Below, piece after piece: positions 1 through 11,355 of a stretch of 64,000 nt of DNA. The position numbers were made by a program, and so were the translations under genes. The notes under the pieces are model-generated. The model did no database searches. It had not been told where the DNA came from and was given only the letters and a program-made list of their open reading frames with translations. Within the stretch, counting starts at the first letter, position 1. The number at the start of each line of letters is the position of its first letter. The DNA is from Armigeres subalbatus (Eukaryota; Arthropoda; Insecta; Diptera; Culicidae): NCBI RefSeq assembly GCF_024139115.2, contig NC_085141.1, forward strand, positions 71,775,481 through 71,839,480, in the 5' to 3' direction.

Positions 1-2
1 AC

Positions 3-551
3 AACCCAGTTCACCGGGATGTAACTCAGTGCATGAACTGTTGCCATTTCGGTCATGGTACAAGGAACTGCCGCATGAAACCGCGTTGCAGTACATGCGG
101 TGCCAATCATCCCTCGGTCGACTGCAACATAATGAAGGAAGTTGACCCCAAATGCGTGAATTGTGGAAAAAATCATCGAGCCAACGACAGGAACTGCCCG
201 AAACGTGCGGAGTTCATACTGATTCGAAAGAGTTCATCAACGAAAAATCAACCAAAACGTAATCAACCACCAGCGCTGACAGACCAGAATTTTCCGGAAC
301 TGCTTCCGTCAAAAGGTAATCCTGCTGCGTTGGCTTCATCCCAAAGCATCCAATGGCCTCCAGTGCCTCCTCCCGGGTTCCGGCGGCAAAATATCGGTGA
401 GTCTGCTTCTGCGGAGGATACTGTTCCCCTTTTCACACCGGAGCAACTAGTGCCGATCTTCAACCAACTTGCGACCCGTCTCCGAGACTGCAAAAGCCGT
501 TTCGATCAGATCCTCACTCTCGGCATGTTTGTTATTGAGAACGGCTGCTGA
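3..551 (+). pseudogene. Jockey-like non-LTR retrotransposon ORF1 (gag-like), C-terminal fragment
   Basis: The frame is open from the first bases of the window, so the 5' part lies outside. It encodes three CCHC-type zinc knuckles in a row (the last two read CSTCGANHPSVDC and CVNCGKNHRANDRNC), a proline-rich linker and a C-terminal segment ending TLGMFVIENGC. The same knuckle order, linker and C-terminus occur in the better preserved ORF1 at 52734-53987, but this copy is clearly more diverged and belongs to a different subfamily. Such proteins coat the element RNA in the ribonucleoprotein. In the 52.7-kb element ORF2 starts in an ATG overlapping the ORF1 stop; here that ATG is ACG and homology to ORF2 stops after about a dozen codons, so no endonuclease or RT follows. 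A dead, internally deleted copy. Confidence 0.8.
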
Positions 552-903
552 GGGGGGTCTGGTTGTTTAAACACTAGCCTGGCATGGCTGGCAACTTTAG
601 TTTAAGTAGGTAGGATATTAAATTAAAAAACTAAATCCAAAAGACAAAATCCATCAATTGAAGACATGCAAAATAGTTAAAAGACGCATAATTCAATGTA
701 AAAAACGAACAGTGGGTAATGTCTATGACATAACCGCTAAGTGGACGTAGGACTTGACTTGACCATGCCTTCAAGATGCATAATATGTCCAAATTTCTCA
801 CATCAACTATTTTGGATAAATAATCGGCGTTGCATACCATTCCTTGGCAAAATCTTCTCATCAACCCGACACAGAAATCAAATCTACCTCGAACAAGAAT
901 CAT
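552..903. other. AT-rich stretch without a recognisable gene
   Basis: After a few bases that still resemble the start of ORF2 the sequence becomes AT-rich, with stops in all frames. A GACTTGACTTGACC stretch near 750 resembles the loop region of the foldback that follows. I see no other feature. Confidence 0.5.
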
Positions 904-1158
904 CACTTGTCATAAGACGAGTTAGTACAATCCCATTGAATTCCACCACTTAATTGTATCTTGACAGATACGTATTTCGACCTCAAATGTAAGGCCGTCT
1001 TCAGTGTCTCGTACTTGACTCGACTTGACTCGACCAAGTCGAGTCAAGTACGAGACACTGAAGACGGCCTTACATTTGAGGTCGAAATACGTATCTGTCA
1101 AAATACAATTAAGTGGTGGAATTCAATGGGATTGTACTAACTCGTCTTATGACAAGTG
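904..1158. repeat. 255-bp near-perfect inverted repeat (foldback, 123-bp arms)
   Basis: Bases 904-1026 are the reverse complement of 1036-1158 over 123 bp with one mismatch (near 960 against 1102); the loop is 9 nt, GACTCGACC. The inner part of each arm is built from CGACTTGACT-like short motifs. A transcript across it would fold into a 123-bp hairpin. The near identity of the arms points to recent formation, to gene conversion or to a foldback MITE. No ORF is associated with it and no clear target duplication was found. Confidence 0.9.
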
Positions 1159-2515
1159 AAGACATTCCACTAAAAAGCTCAAAATAATTTTCTTATCAAG
1201 AATCATCAAAAAAATTCAGGAAGTATCTGTCCGGTCACGAAATATTAGCCTCGACAGTGGCAACCTTCCCACTGAAGGACTGCCTGAAATAAACCACAAG
1301 TTGGCTCAGCAGGGGATGCAGACTGTATCTCAGTCCTTCCACTGAAGGGCCTTTTAATCCGTGCGATAGCGACTGAAGGAGAACATTATTTTTAACTCTT
1401 AGAGCCTTGAAAAAGGCTGTTTGCTTCGGCTAAGTGCAAAAAGTAAGAAAACGATCTTTTCAAATAACCGCGAATTTCTAGTGATGGTATAAAAAAGACT
1501 GAATGCTCTGCGAGCGAATGCACTTTTCTTTTATACCTTATTTTGAATCTTCACTGCTTCCCAATTGGTGGGCCAATCAGCTAGTGTCTTATATCCCGCT
1601 TCTTTGTCAGCCAAAGCGTCATCATCATCAACGCGTTCAAGGGGGTTTCTTCTTTTTTACGCTTGTTGCTCGCTGCTGGCGTCTATTTCCTAACGGGACC
1701 TTTCGCTAGATACAGGCCAATAAGCCGGGCAAGCGAGCTTAGAATTGCAGTTCAGGTGGGAAGTACGTGTTCTTTTCTGAGGCAACATTGTTAGAAGTAG
1801 AAGGAAGGAAACACCCGGACATGGGATTTCGGGTGATAAGATTTAGAATTGGTAACATGGGACGATCATTCAGTCACGTTCGCTTTGTGTGCGGTCAGTA
1901 TCAAACAATGTTGATCAATGCCAAAAAAACCAACATTTGATGAAAAATCGATTGATAGTTTATTAATGTTTTAGCTGTAATCGGTGTTTTCTTTATCCAA
2001 ATAAGATTAAGTGAGAGATTTGGACATCTTATGAATCTTTAAAGGCATGGTCAAGCGAAGTCCTTCGTCCACTTCGCGGTTAAATCAGAAAAAAATATCT
2101 ACTGTTAGTTTTGACGCTATTTATGAAAATCACGCATAAAATTTTATCTCTAGAATATTGAATTTGGCACCCAAGTACAATTTCTATCCCGAAGGGTATT
2201 GAAAGCATTGATATTGATCTCTATTATTGGCTCTCGGAAGAACCGTTTGTTTTTTGGACATACATGCTGCATCATGTGGCTTTTCTTCAGCCTGTCTCGG
2301 CTCAGCACCGATGCCGGCCGGTCTCGGCTCGACTCTGCTGCTGCTGCCGGTATCTGCTCAGCATTGCTGCTTTGTTGGATCTGTAGGGTGGACTGCTGAT
2401 GTGCTGGCTAGGTTTCGGATGATGATGGTCGCTTCGATGGTGACGAGCCGAAAAAGCGGTCGGTGCAGACTTCATTCCCTACTAAAAGTGCTGTTCCATC
2501 GATGATGCAGTTGCT
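1159..2515. other. Noncoding stretch with a promoter-like segment and a weak histone-type 3' end resemblance
   Basis: No coding sequence is supported. Around 1487-1600 there is a compact promoter-like cluster: GGTATAAAA and, about 45 bases on, the inverted CTTTTATACC, followed by CCAATTGG and GCCAATCAG. TATA motifs facing both ways plus CCAAT boxes match the layout of the units described later. Near 1769 the segment TGTTCTTTTCTGAGGCAAC followed by a purine-rich GAAGGAAGGAAA resembles a decayed copy of the histone-like 3' stem-loop and downstream element. Both readings are weak. Confidence 0.3.
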
Positions 2516-2917
2516 TCGCTTGTCCCGGTCAGAATGAAAGGAAAAAATCGCGTTGCGCTATTTTATGGCTTCTCGGCAGACCCAGCGGCTGCTCATTCGC
2601 TGGTGTCTGCACCAATCAGAACGTGGTAATGGAATGATGCAAGAATTATGCGGCGCCCATATTTATAGGTTCCCTTGAGCTCAATGTTTTTCATTGAAAA
2701 CAGTTTCATGCCTAGTGAAACAAGTTTTTCGGGTCTTATCAAGCATGGACATGGAAGGCATACTTGAAATCTGTCGATTGAGGGGCTTACCGCAGAAATT
2801 CGTCCACTGAGACGAACGCTATTAACGTTTAAAATCTTTCAACACAGCGTAACGCGGTCGATTTGAATATTTTGAAATTACACCCGGTATAGTAAAGAGA
2901 GACGTAAGTCCTACGTC
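2516..2917 (+). repeat. Promoter-bearing repeat, copy 1, ending in palindrome GACGTAAGTCCTACGTC
   Basis: About 400 bp shared, with substitutions and small indels, with 3473-3875. Each copy has a CCAAT box in CACCAATCAGAACGTGG, a TATA-like CATATTTATAGG about 45 bases on, an ACACCCGGTATAG block, and ends in GACGTAAGTCCTACGTC (here 2901-2917). The TTAATAGC(G)-like and GGTGT blocks in front of the palindrome also occur in the type A units, so this is a diverged branch of the same family. No ORF. Confidence 0.7.
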
Positions 2918-3472
2918 AAAATTTCGTTGAGATCTTAGAATAAGAAACGCATTTTCTTTTGTCGTGAGCGAGGAAGACAGAATTTTGAAACAATTCATCG
3001 TCATGAACGCGAATTAATAAAATTGTCACGCAAACGCTCTCTAATTAGTTGATTGTACTACATTTTCAAAATGATTCTATTGCGAAAAACTCTTAAGTAA
3101 GTATATTAGTGGTTCTGAAAAGATCCATTCACAATGTTAGATGTAAATTTCCTCTTGAGCGGTTCAACTGGGAGTTTATGATTGTTTAAAACATTATGAA
3201 TCGATGTCTGCAGAATACCAAACGCTTAACCGCTGCTGCCATCGGCCGAGAAAACTTGATCAGTAGTGTTGTCGTCGACACTCTATCGTCACACACCGCC
3301 GTGCCGCGCTTACTGTTGGCTTCTCGACAATGCCGGGCTGAAAATGCCGATGATGCTGACCTGAGAATGCTGGCGATTCTGCCTTGCTCTTAAAAAGGCT
3401 TAGGGTTGCGAATTCGTGGCTGAGACGATGATGCAACCGTTCAAAAATGCCGACGATGCGCTGCTGTTATTG

Positions 3473-3875
3473 CTTTGCCTGTTTCGGTCAGATTGAGAGG
3501 AAAAATTCGCGCTGCGCTATTTTATGCCTTCTTAGCAGACCTAGCGTGAGCTCATTCGTTGACGTCTGCACCAATCAGAACGTGGTAATGGAATGATGCA
3601 AGAATGATGCGGTACCCATATTTATAGGTTTTCGTGAATTCAATGCTTTGCTTTGAAAACAGTTTTAGGCCTATTGAAACAAGTTTTTGGATATTATCAA
3701 GCATTAATATGAAAGGCATACTTGAAAGCTGTCGATTGAGGGGTTAACTGCAGAAATCTGTTCACTAGGGTAAAAGCTATTAAGGTTTGAAATCTTTCAA
3801 CACAGCGTAACGCGGCCGATTTAGAAATTTTTAAACGACACCCGGTATAGTAAAGAGAGACGTAAGTCCTACGTC
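3473..3875 (+). repeat. Promoter-bearing repeat, copy 2, ending in palindrome GACGTAAGTCCTACGTC
   Basis: Diverged direct duplicate of 2516-2917 with the same order of features: CCAAT box near 3570, TATA-like ATTTATAGG near 3620, the CCCGGTATAGTAAAGAGA block and the terminal palindrome at 3859-3875. The roughly 550 bp between the two copies holds no gene. Confidence 0.7.
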
Positions 3876-3879
3876 AAAA

Positions 3880-3996
3880 ACTGAAGATGAAAACTAGAGA
3901 TGAAGTGCCCAAAATGCAGAATCAATCGATTTGTAAAATTACTTGTAACATACAGAAAACGACTTTAATAAAGAGATATTTTACTACTACTACTAC
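3880..3996 (+). mobile_element. Non-LTR retrotransposon 3' tail inserted at a GCGCGC target
   Basis: A heavily 5'-truncated insertion. It ends with AATAAAGAGATATTTTACTACTACTACTAC, written here in two parts (an AATAAA signal, then a TAC-repeat tail), and is followed directly by GCGCGCGATCCATTTTGATC at 3997. The AATAAAGAA...TTTTACTAC ending is the same as the 3' end of the Jockey copies whose tails lie at 30988 and 40322 (minus strand), and the 3' flank is the same unit sequence (GCGCGCGAGCCATTTCGATC) as at 30987. No coding sequence remains. Confidence 0.65.
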
Positions 3997-4120
3997 GCGC
4001 GCGATCCATTTTGATCGGGATTCCACAAAGAGCGCACAGAAGGACCAATCTTCAAAAAGACGGTCAAAAACCATTTTTTCAAAATCATCCAAATTGATAA
4101 ATTGCGTCATGGGTTGCTAG
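3997..4120 (+). repeat. Start-site-proximal part of a type C unit
   Basis: GCGCGCGATCCATTTTGATC followed by GGGATTCCACA matches the start region of the units near 25975-26010 (reverse) and 26180-26220. It is the 3' flank of the retroelement tail at 3880-3996. The sequence after about 4060 is not recognised. Confidence 0.5.
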
Positions 4121-4700
4121 TAGAATACTTGACGATGATGTAAACATAGTTTTGAGTCATTTTATTCGGGTGGATCTTACCTTTACAGTCAATACAAGTT
4201 GAGCATGTTGTCGATTTTTAATTCTGTTAAATCTTGTAACATTTATCTTACTTTTCATTATGTTGGCCACAACGTATACATCGCCCAAACCTATTATATT
4301 TGGCACTATTACAAAGCGTAGCCCTAAAACTTATAAAGCCACGCTTAAACGTTCGTAAATTATTTTTGATCGCGCAGAAAGTACTCGGTCTTTATTATGT
4401 ATAAAATTATTATTGTATTATCTTCTTGCTGTATTCATTGTAAATTCAAAAGGGTACCCATCAGTACCCATCAATGAAATTCACACTGTACCTTCATTTT
4501 TTTAGTCAGGAATCCAATCCTGAAGGAATTAGGTTCCGCCACCCTCCGCCCGCTCAGTTATTTCGGTTTTACTGGCGGTGGTCCTTTCGGTCTAGCCAAT
4601 CAATTTTTATAAGTGCAGCAACGCACAATTTGAAAAAACTTCTCTTTCTACTTCTCATTTGCCGCAATGCAATGGTGTGACATCAGCTTAAAATTGTTTA
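4121..4700. other. No gene recognised
   Basis: AT-rich. A possible CCAAT-TATA pair, GCCAATCAATTTTTATAAG, lies near 4595, with no identifiable transcript body. Nothing else is supported. Confidence 0.35.
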
Positions 4701-4872
4701 GGGGTCGTACACTTATTACGTCAGAATTTTTTCTGGGGTTTACGACTCCCCCTCCCTCATGAAAGATTTCTTTCAAACAAACGTTTTTTTTTATTTATAT
4801 GGTGCGTAAGAACACGACAGAAACCATTACCCCCTCCCCCAGAAGAGCTTACGTAATATGTGTACGCCCCCC
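4701..4872. mobile_element. 172-bp MITE with GGGG(T/G)CGTACAC termini, TA target duplication
   Basis: The left end GGGGTCGTACACTTATTACG is matched by the right end, whose reverse complement is GGGGGCGTACACATATTACG; the similarity continues to a CTGGGG motif about 35 bp inside. TA flanks both ends (4699-4700 and 4873-4874), which fits a Tc1/mariner-type non-autonomous element. A diverged relative is visible at about 51765-51900. No ORF. Confidence 0.75.
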
Positions 4873-5485
4873 TAGAACAATTTGTTCTTGTCTCACGCAT
4901 ACTTTTGTTAAGGAAATCCCACGTGATCATTAGTTCTTACAGGCTCCTGCGCTCTGAGATTTTGAAAATATTGACAATGAAAGTAGGATAAACTATCAAG
5001 TCATGTTATGTCTAGTCGCAATGGATAATTCCGGGAGGGGATTTCATTTTATCCCTTACTTCTAATTTTCCAAACTTACTCTGTAAAAATATCATGAGTT
5101 TTTCACATGTATCGTAATATCAAGTAACAACTGGCGCCTCTGCAACTTTACTTCGGTTAAGGACGAAACAAAACCTATTCCATATGTTTATAATTTCTAA
5201 CAATAAAATATTTTGTTTTCTCAGCACTGCGGTGAGGCAGATGAAAACGGTAAATAAATACCTGTGGAAATGCTTATAGAAACTCTACATTGGCGGCGCC
5301 AGCCATTGACATTTTATGGGGCACCACTTGGTGCAAGCACGTTGTCTTAGAGAACTATAGCGTGCTTGCGACGACTGGTACCCCACCTCTCGCTCCGATA
5401 GTTGTACTTTAGCTTACGGGTCGTTGATGCCGAGAAGAAGAACCATCTATTCAATGAAAAATCACAATATGTGGCCTGCTAGACC
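4873..5485. other. No gene recognised
   Basis: I found no coding signature. A weak imperfect inverted motif (GCAAGCACG near 5333 and CGTGCTTGC near 5362) is visible; no function is assigned. Confidence 0.35.
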
Positions 5486-6071
5486 ATTTTATTCACTTCT
5501 AACATTTATGACCGTCTTTTTTGGAATTGGTCCCACTGTGGAGCGGTTCGACAAAATTTTATGCAGCGGAGCGAACACAGCAGCACGAAGGCGTGGGTAG
5601 CAGAGGCAATGCTTAAAATGTATTCCAAATGGTGGAGGCTTAGCGAAAAATCATCGAGTGGCGGTCGGACAGTTTCAACGCAAGGTGCCGACAAGCGTTT
5701 CGATGCAGTTAGTTATTGGAAAGACGCATTGGGAAAAGAAAATTGATTCTTCTCAGGACCAGCATTTTATGGAAAGAAAGAGTTAATTGCGAAAATGAAT
5801 TGTTTCGGCGGCATCGGGTTTAGCGTGGTAGCTTGGTTGCTGTTAGTGATTCCATCCGTTCAAATTAATTGCATCATCTCCCTCCGCCGCGCTATCAAAT
5901 TTGCTAGTCATGATTGAGTTTTGCACTTTAAAGAAAGTTCATTTCCGATTGTCGGATCAACCTTCTTTTGTATAAAGACCTTTTTGGGGGACACTATCTT
6001 CAAAAATGGCCGAAATAAAGGAGAAATAAGCAGAAACCGAAGTGGCGTGAAACCAAACGCAAATATATTTA
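5486..6071 (+). repeat. Type C histone-like unit, left part (split by the BEL element)
   Basis: Homologous to the units at 25.4-26.5, 27.5-28.6 and 29.5-30.6 kb: the ATGCAGCGGAGCGAACACAG segment (5561), GTGGCGGTCGGACAGTT, then a decayed stem-loop GATTCTTCTCAGGACC at 5744-5759 and purine-rich GGAAAGAAAGAG. The short frame 5561-5746 (61 codons) ends just before the stem-loop; its protein is not recognised and is not conserved in the other copies, so I do not call it a gene. BEL inserted at 6072; the unit continues at 20769. Confidence 0.6.
6067..6071. repeat. BEL target-site duplication, left copy (ATTTA)
   Basis: ATTTA directly precedes the 5' LTR and is repeated at 20769-20773 directly after the 3' LTR. 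Confidence 0.9.
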
Positions 6072-6700
6072 TGTTGCGGGAGGCGTTACGACCGTTGCTG
6101 AAATTCTTCACAGGGATGCTGGAGATCTGACGGATAGCCAGTCTACAATTGATTGGCCGGCATGATTGTTAAGAACAAAACGTCAAATAGAATGTTGACA
6201 TGGAAAATGTGATCCGTGAATGATTTGCAGAAAAGTTTGATTTATTTCCTTATTATTTCTTGCTACCGTAAAATATGTTACAGTTATAAAACCAGTAGAT
6301 TCTTGATTAAGACTAGTGAATTCTTTGTTACTAAATTAGTTAGATAAAATTATCAGTCCCGTTGTCGGATGATCAATGAATTAAGACCCTTTAATAATTT
6401 CCTGTGAGCTCCCCCCTGTAAGTAACTAATAGATCTAAAGAAAATTATAACTATGACTAATGAACTAACGAATACTAGGTGTACAGACTGCTCGGGACCT
6501 TACATACAGGACGGTTATACGATTATAGAGAGCGTTTGGTAGAAAAACAAGAGTCACAGAATTGTGAGTATTTTCAAATAATTAGTTCCAATTTACAGAT
6601 CCTAATCCAATTTATCAATTAGCTTTAAAGCATACTGTCGAATAAAGTGTAGTTGCTGAAAGAACCGTGACTAGCGTTTCTGTGTCGTACCGTGCCAACA
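6072..6700 (+). repeat. BEL 5' LTR
   Basis: 629 bp, TG...CA ends extended to the inverted TGTTG/CAACA. Same length as the 3' LTR and nearly identical to it. It should hold promoter and polyadenylation signals; AATAAAGTGTAG near 6651 is a candidate polyadenylation signal. I did not recognise a primer binding site in the bases after 6700. Confidence 0.93.
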
Positions 6701-6783
6701 AATCTTTAAAGAATTCTACTCGACGAATTCGCGCTGCGAGAACTGGATTGTAAGATTACGAAGGTTGTTTGAAGGACGAATTC

Positions 6784-7743
6784 ATGATGCCCACTACAAC
6801 GCGAGCTGCTGCGAAAGCCAATGCTGAGGGGCCTCGGAACAATTGCGAAAGGTGCAAAAACTCCAACCGCGTAGCAGAAATTATAACTTTCGAGAGATGC
6901 CTTCGCTGGTATCATAGTACGTGTGCGGAGTTGGCTGATGGCTTCAAAGGTAGGTGGACATGCGACGATTGTGTTCTGATGACAGCATTCAGTGGTGCTT
7001 CTATATCCGGGAGAACGAGCAGCTCATCTAGGTCGACAAGAGCTCAATTGCAGCTAAAAAAATTGGAAGAGGAGAAATTAGCACAAGAAAAGTTGATTCA
7101 GGAGCGGCAGGAACATGAACGTGCTCTTCAAGAGAAAGCGCTTGCAGCAAAGGCTGCATTGGACAAAAGGTATCTCGACGAAAAGTATGCCTTACTTATT
7201 GGCGAAGCTGAAGATGAGGAGACAAGAAGTCGAAAGAGTCGCCGTAGTCGACTATCTCGAAACAACCATGTTCAGGAGTGGGTTGAGGGACTCGATGAAG
7301 CTCTAGGAGCGAACCTAGCACAAGTTTATGTTGAGGATATGTTTCCGCCGATTTCGACCGGTACCGAGTTATGCGGGCCTAGTGGAGGTGTGCTAAGAAA
7401 ATATACGGGAGCAGTGCGTAATTCAAATCTATATAGTGTGGAAACAAGAACCGGAGCCAAACCCCCGCCGGTGAGTGAATTATTCGCTGACAATGCTGGC
7501 ACTGAAGCTATGAGATCAATGGAAGGCGTTAGGGACCCGATAACTGCATCTACTCCCGTTCGATCGTGTGATGAAGCTAGATCGGTGACAAGAAACAATC
7601 CGTTACACACACATCCTATGTTGTTACAACCGGTAATAACACAACCCGTGTATATGCAATCGGGATACACAAAACCCAAGCGGCAGTTATCAATACTGCC
7701 AAAAGTAGTTCCTCGGCCTCGTCTACCTACATTTCTCTTCTAG
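6784..7743 (+). pseudogene. gag: BEL gag N-terminal part with PHD-like zinc finger
   Basis: Open from ATG 6784 to TAG 7741-7743. Residues about 21-63 carry CERC, then FERCLRWYHSTC and WTCDDC, a PHD-like zinc finger of the kind often found at the N-terminus of mosquito BEL Gag proteins; it would bind RNA or chromatin. One cysteine of the usual C4HC3 set appears to be missing. A charged EEEKLAQEKLIQERQEHERA-type coiled-coil segment follows, then a low-complexity tail. The next large frame (7744-11355) is in the same phase, so this TAG is the only interruption between the two parts. It is either a mutation or a suppressible stop; I favour mutation because further stops occur downstream. The first possible start is ATG 6784 (ATG 6787 follows directly). 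Confidence 0.8.
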
Positions 7744-10700
7744 GAACCAATAACGAGGCCAACAGCAGAATATGTACCTACTTCTCTCGCATCAGAAAAC
7801 GTTCCATCAAATTGCGATTTGCTACAATCGACTACATCGCAAGTACCACATGTGGCGCAAACTTCGATGCAGACTATGATACCCCCCTCGTCGCAGCTGT
7901 TGCCGGCGCTCAAAGAGACATCTATCCATTGTTCGTTAGATCGCTCACGATCGCAGCAGCCAACGACGATGCGATCTGCAATTCATCCATTGCATACACA
8001 TGCTCATACAACGAGATCCGATGTGTGTGATGAAACAGAAGAACGGTCACAACCACCATCAGTGTTCCGATCACCATCATATACTCCACCACTTCCTCCA
8101 CCCCTCGATCCAGATAGCGTAATATCATCGATGACACACCGTTCATTGCCGTATCACCTTCCACAACACCAACAGCCTCAATCATATGTCAATCATCTGG
8201 AGCAGCTACAGAATCAGCAAGCGATGTGGGGGCAATTTCAACAACAGTTGTCCGCCAGGCAGGTTGTACCCAAGGAGCTTCCAACTTTCAATGGTAGCCC
8301 CGAGGAATGGCCACTATATATAAGTAGTTTTAAAAATTCTACAGCAATGTGTGGTTATTCGCAAGCGGAGAATTTGATGAGGCTGCAAAAATGCCTCAAG
8401 GGCAAAGCACTAGAGGCTGTGCGGTGTAATCTCTTGTTACCTTCATCGGTCCCGAAAGTAATAGAAACTCTTCAAACGTTGTTCGGGAGCCCAGAACGTT
8501 TAGTTCAGTCGCTGCTAAGCAAGGTGCGTGGTGTCCCTACTCCGAAGGCTGAAAGACTTGAGACGTTGGTCAATTTTGGTCTAGTTGTACAGAACCTAGT
8601 TGGCCATCTCACTGCCGCCAACCAACAATCTCACCTAACTAATCCAACTCTCCTTCAAGAGCTAGTGGATAAGTTGCCACCGAACATTCGGCTTGATTGG
8701 GCCCTATATAAAAGAAATATGGGACCTGTCGACTTGGGAACGTTTTGCGACTATATGAGTGCAATTACGTCAGCCGCGAGTGATGTGGCACACTTCAGCG
8801 ATTTCGATGGAAATAGAATCACTGCTATCGAGAAGCAGAGGAAAGAAAGAGCATTCATCAACACGCATGTAACTGGTGAGCCAAGAAAGTTCGGACAGCA
8901 GGACAAGAAAGTAGAACATTTGGAGAGACCTTGCTATGTTTGTCAGAGCGTAAAACATCGCATCAACGATTGCAGCAAGTTCAGAACTTTAACGCTAGGT
9001 AATCGTCTGAAAGTCGTCGAAACCCACCAGCTTTGCAGCACCTGTTTGGTACCACACGGAAGGTGGTTATGCAAGTCCACGCGCATCTGTGGAGTTGGAG
9101 ATTGCACAAAAAAACATCATCCATCGTTACACCCAAACCAAACAACCACCTTTAAAACAACATGCGCTGAAAGTTCTGGAGCGCGGTCAAAACAGGACGC
9201 CATCGTCAACATTCACCGTCGAACTCAACGCTCCACGGTATTCCGAATAATTCCGGTAGTTTTATATGGCAATGGCGTTCAAATATCCACCTATGCCTTC
9301 CTTGATGAAGGTTCATCTTCAACGCTGATCGATAAAGAGCTTGCAAATCGTTTGAACTTAGAAGGGGAGTTACAGCCACTTTGCTTAACCTGGACAGCGA
9401 AGGTTACGCGACACGAAGCAGATTCTCAGTTGGTAAATTTGAAAATCTCGGGAGAACGGAGTAAGAAAACTTTTTCTTTGACGGGAGTGAGCACTGTGGG
9501 CCAGTTGGATCTTCCCGTACAGACTATGCATTATGGAGAGTTGTCATCAAAGTACCCGTATTTGGCTGGGTTACCGATCAAAAGCTACGAAGGAGCAGTT
9601 CCGGGAATTCTGATTGGATTGGATAACATTAAGTTATCGCTTCCTCTCAAGATACGCGAAGGAGGTTTTAACGGACCAGTGGCAGCGAAAACTCGATTGG
9701 GTTGGACGGTCTTCGGTAGTATTGACAACAAAAAGCTGGATAGGATCATCCCTGTTTTGCATATTTGCAGAAGCACAGAAGAAAACCAGTTACACGATCT
9801 GGTGAAGGAGTACTTTGTGGTTGAGAACCTAGGAGTGTCTGTAACACATGGCCCAGAAGCGGACGACGATCGAAGAGCGAAAGAAATTCTACAACAAACG
9901 ACTATACGTACTGATAGTCGTTACGAAACTGGTTTATTGTGGCGGTATGATATCGTCAAATTACCGTCAAGCTATAAAATGGCGGAGCGTCGTCTAATCT
10001 GCCTCGAAAGAAAGCTGCGTAAACACCCGGAGCTGAAATTGAATGTAGACAGACAGATTTTAGAATACCAGAGCAAAGGCTACGCCCACAAAGCAGCGCA
10101 TGAAGAACTAGAAGAAAGTGACCCTAATCGAACCTGGTACCTTCCTCTCGAAGTGGTAACGAATCCACGTGAACCAGGTAAGGTGCGTATAATTTGGGAC
10201 GCGGCGGCCAAGGTGGAAGGACTATCCTTGAACGACATGCTGCTAAAAGGCCCAGATCTTCTAACGCCATTGCCAGCGGTATTGTGTCGTTTCCGCCAGC
10301 GACAAGTGGCAATTGCAAGTGACATTCGTGAGATGTATCACCAAATAAAGATTAAACGAGAGGATCGTCAAGTACAACGTTTTCTCTACAGGAATGATCC
10401 ATCGCAGAAGCTAGTTTTTTGCCGTGATGGATGCTCGGCGAACTACGTAAAGTACATAAATGCAAAGGAGTGGAAAGAACGACTACCTGCAGCAGCCAAA
10501 GCGATGATTGAGAACCACTATGTGGATGATTTTCTGGACAGTTGTGACACGGAAGAAGATTTGGCAAAACTGGCTTTGGATGTGCGGAAGATTCAGAGCA
10601 AAGCCGGATTCGAACTGCGAAACTGGCGATCGAATTCGTTGAAGGTATTACAGATTTTGGGAGAAAGTGCAGCAGATATGAGGAAGGATTTTAACGTCGA

Positions 10701-11355
10701 TAAAGATAAGCATATTGAGCGCGTCCTGGGGATGGCATGGATTCCCGACGAGGATGTCTTCGTGTACTCCGTGAAACTGCCGAACGAGTTGGAATATTCA
10801 GTGTCAACGAAAGTCGTTACGACAAAACGAAGTATCCTGAGATTCGTGATGAGTGTGTTCGATCCGCTAGGTTTAATATCAAATCTGCTTATCCATGGTA
10901 AATTGATTATTCAAGACCTATGGAGGGCTCAAATTGGATGGGACGACGCTATACCAGCTAGCATCCTGCAGCAATGGGAACGATGGATCGAACTACTCTC
11001 TAAATTAACCCAGATCAAGATTTCTCGTCGCTATTTCCCCAGATACGACCAGGATTGTCTACAAACTTTGGAGCTCCATGTATTTGTGGATGCGAGCGAG
11101 TCTGCTTACGCATGTGTTGCCTACTTTCGGATCATGGACCGTGGACATCCGCGATGCGCATTGGTAGCATCGAAAGCTAAAGTAGCTCCTTTAAAGCCGC
11201 TGTCAATCCCACGATTAGAGCTCCAAGCGGCGGTTATTGGAAGCCGCATAGCAAAGTCTATCGCAGATTATCACACACTTCCCATCAGTCGCAGATTTCT
11301 GTGGAGTGACTCCAGAACCGTCCTTTCATGGATAAGTTCAGACGCTAGGAAGTAA
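7744..11355 (+). pseudogene. pol: BEL Gag-Pol: gag core, zinc knuckles, aspartic protease, RT, RNase H
   Basis: Same frame as 6784-7743. A glutamine- and proline-rich segment leads to a DUF1759-like Gag core (about 8276-8760, LPTFNGSPEEWPLYISSF). Knuckles CYVCQSVKHRINDC and CSTCLVPHGRWLC follow (8932-9100). A BEL-type aspartic protease has the motif FLDEGSSSTLID near 9301, with DEG at the catalytic site. RT spans about 10000-10700 with the active-site motif YVDDF at 10519-10533; the stretch before it (around VFCRDGCSANYVK) is shorter than in intact BEL RTs, which suggests a small deletion in the palm. RNase H follows with FVDAS, RLELQAA and WSDSRTVLSW at 11085-11330. The frame ends at TAA 11353-11355, where intact relatives continue in the same frame, so this is a nonsense mutation. 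Confidence 0.88.

Noticed and set aside
5561..5746. 61-codon frame ending just before a stem-loop as a histone-like gene
   Set aside because: The frame is not maintained in the homologous units at 26.2 and 28.3 kb and resembles no histone.
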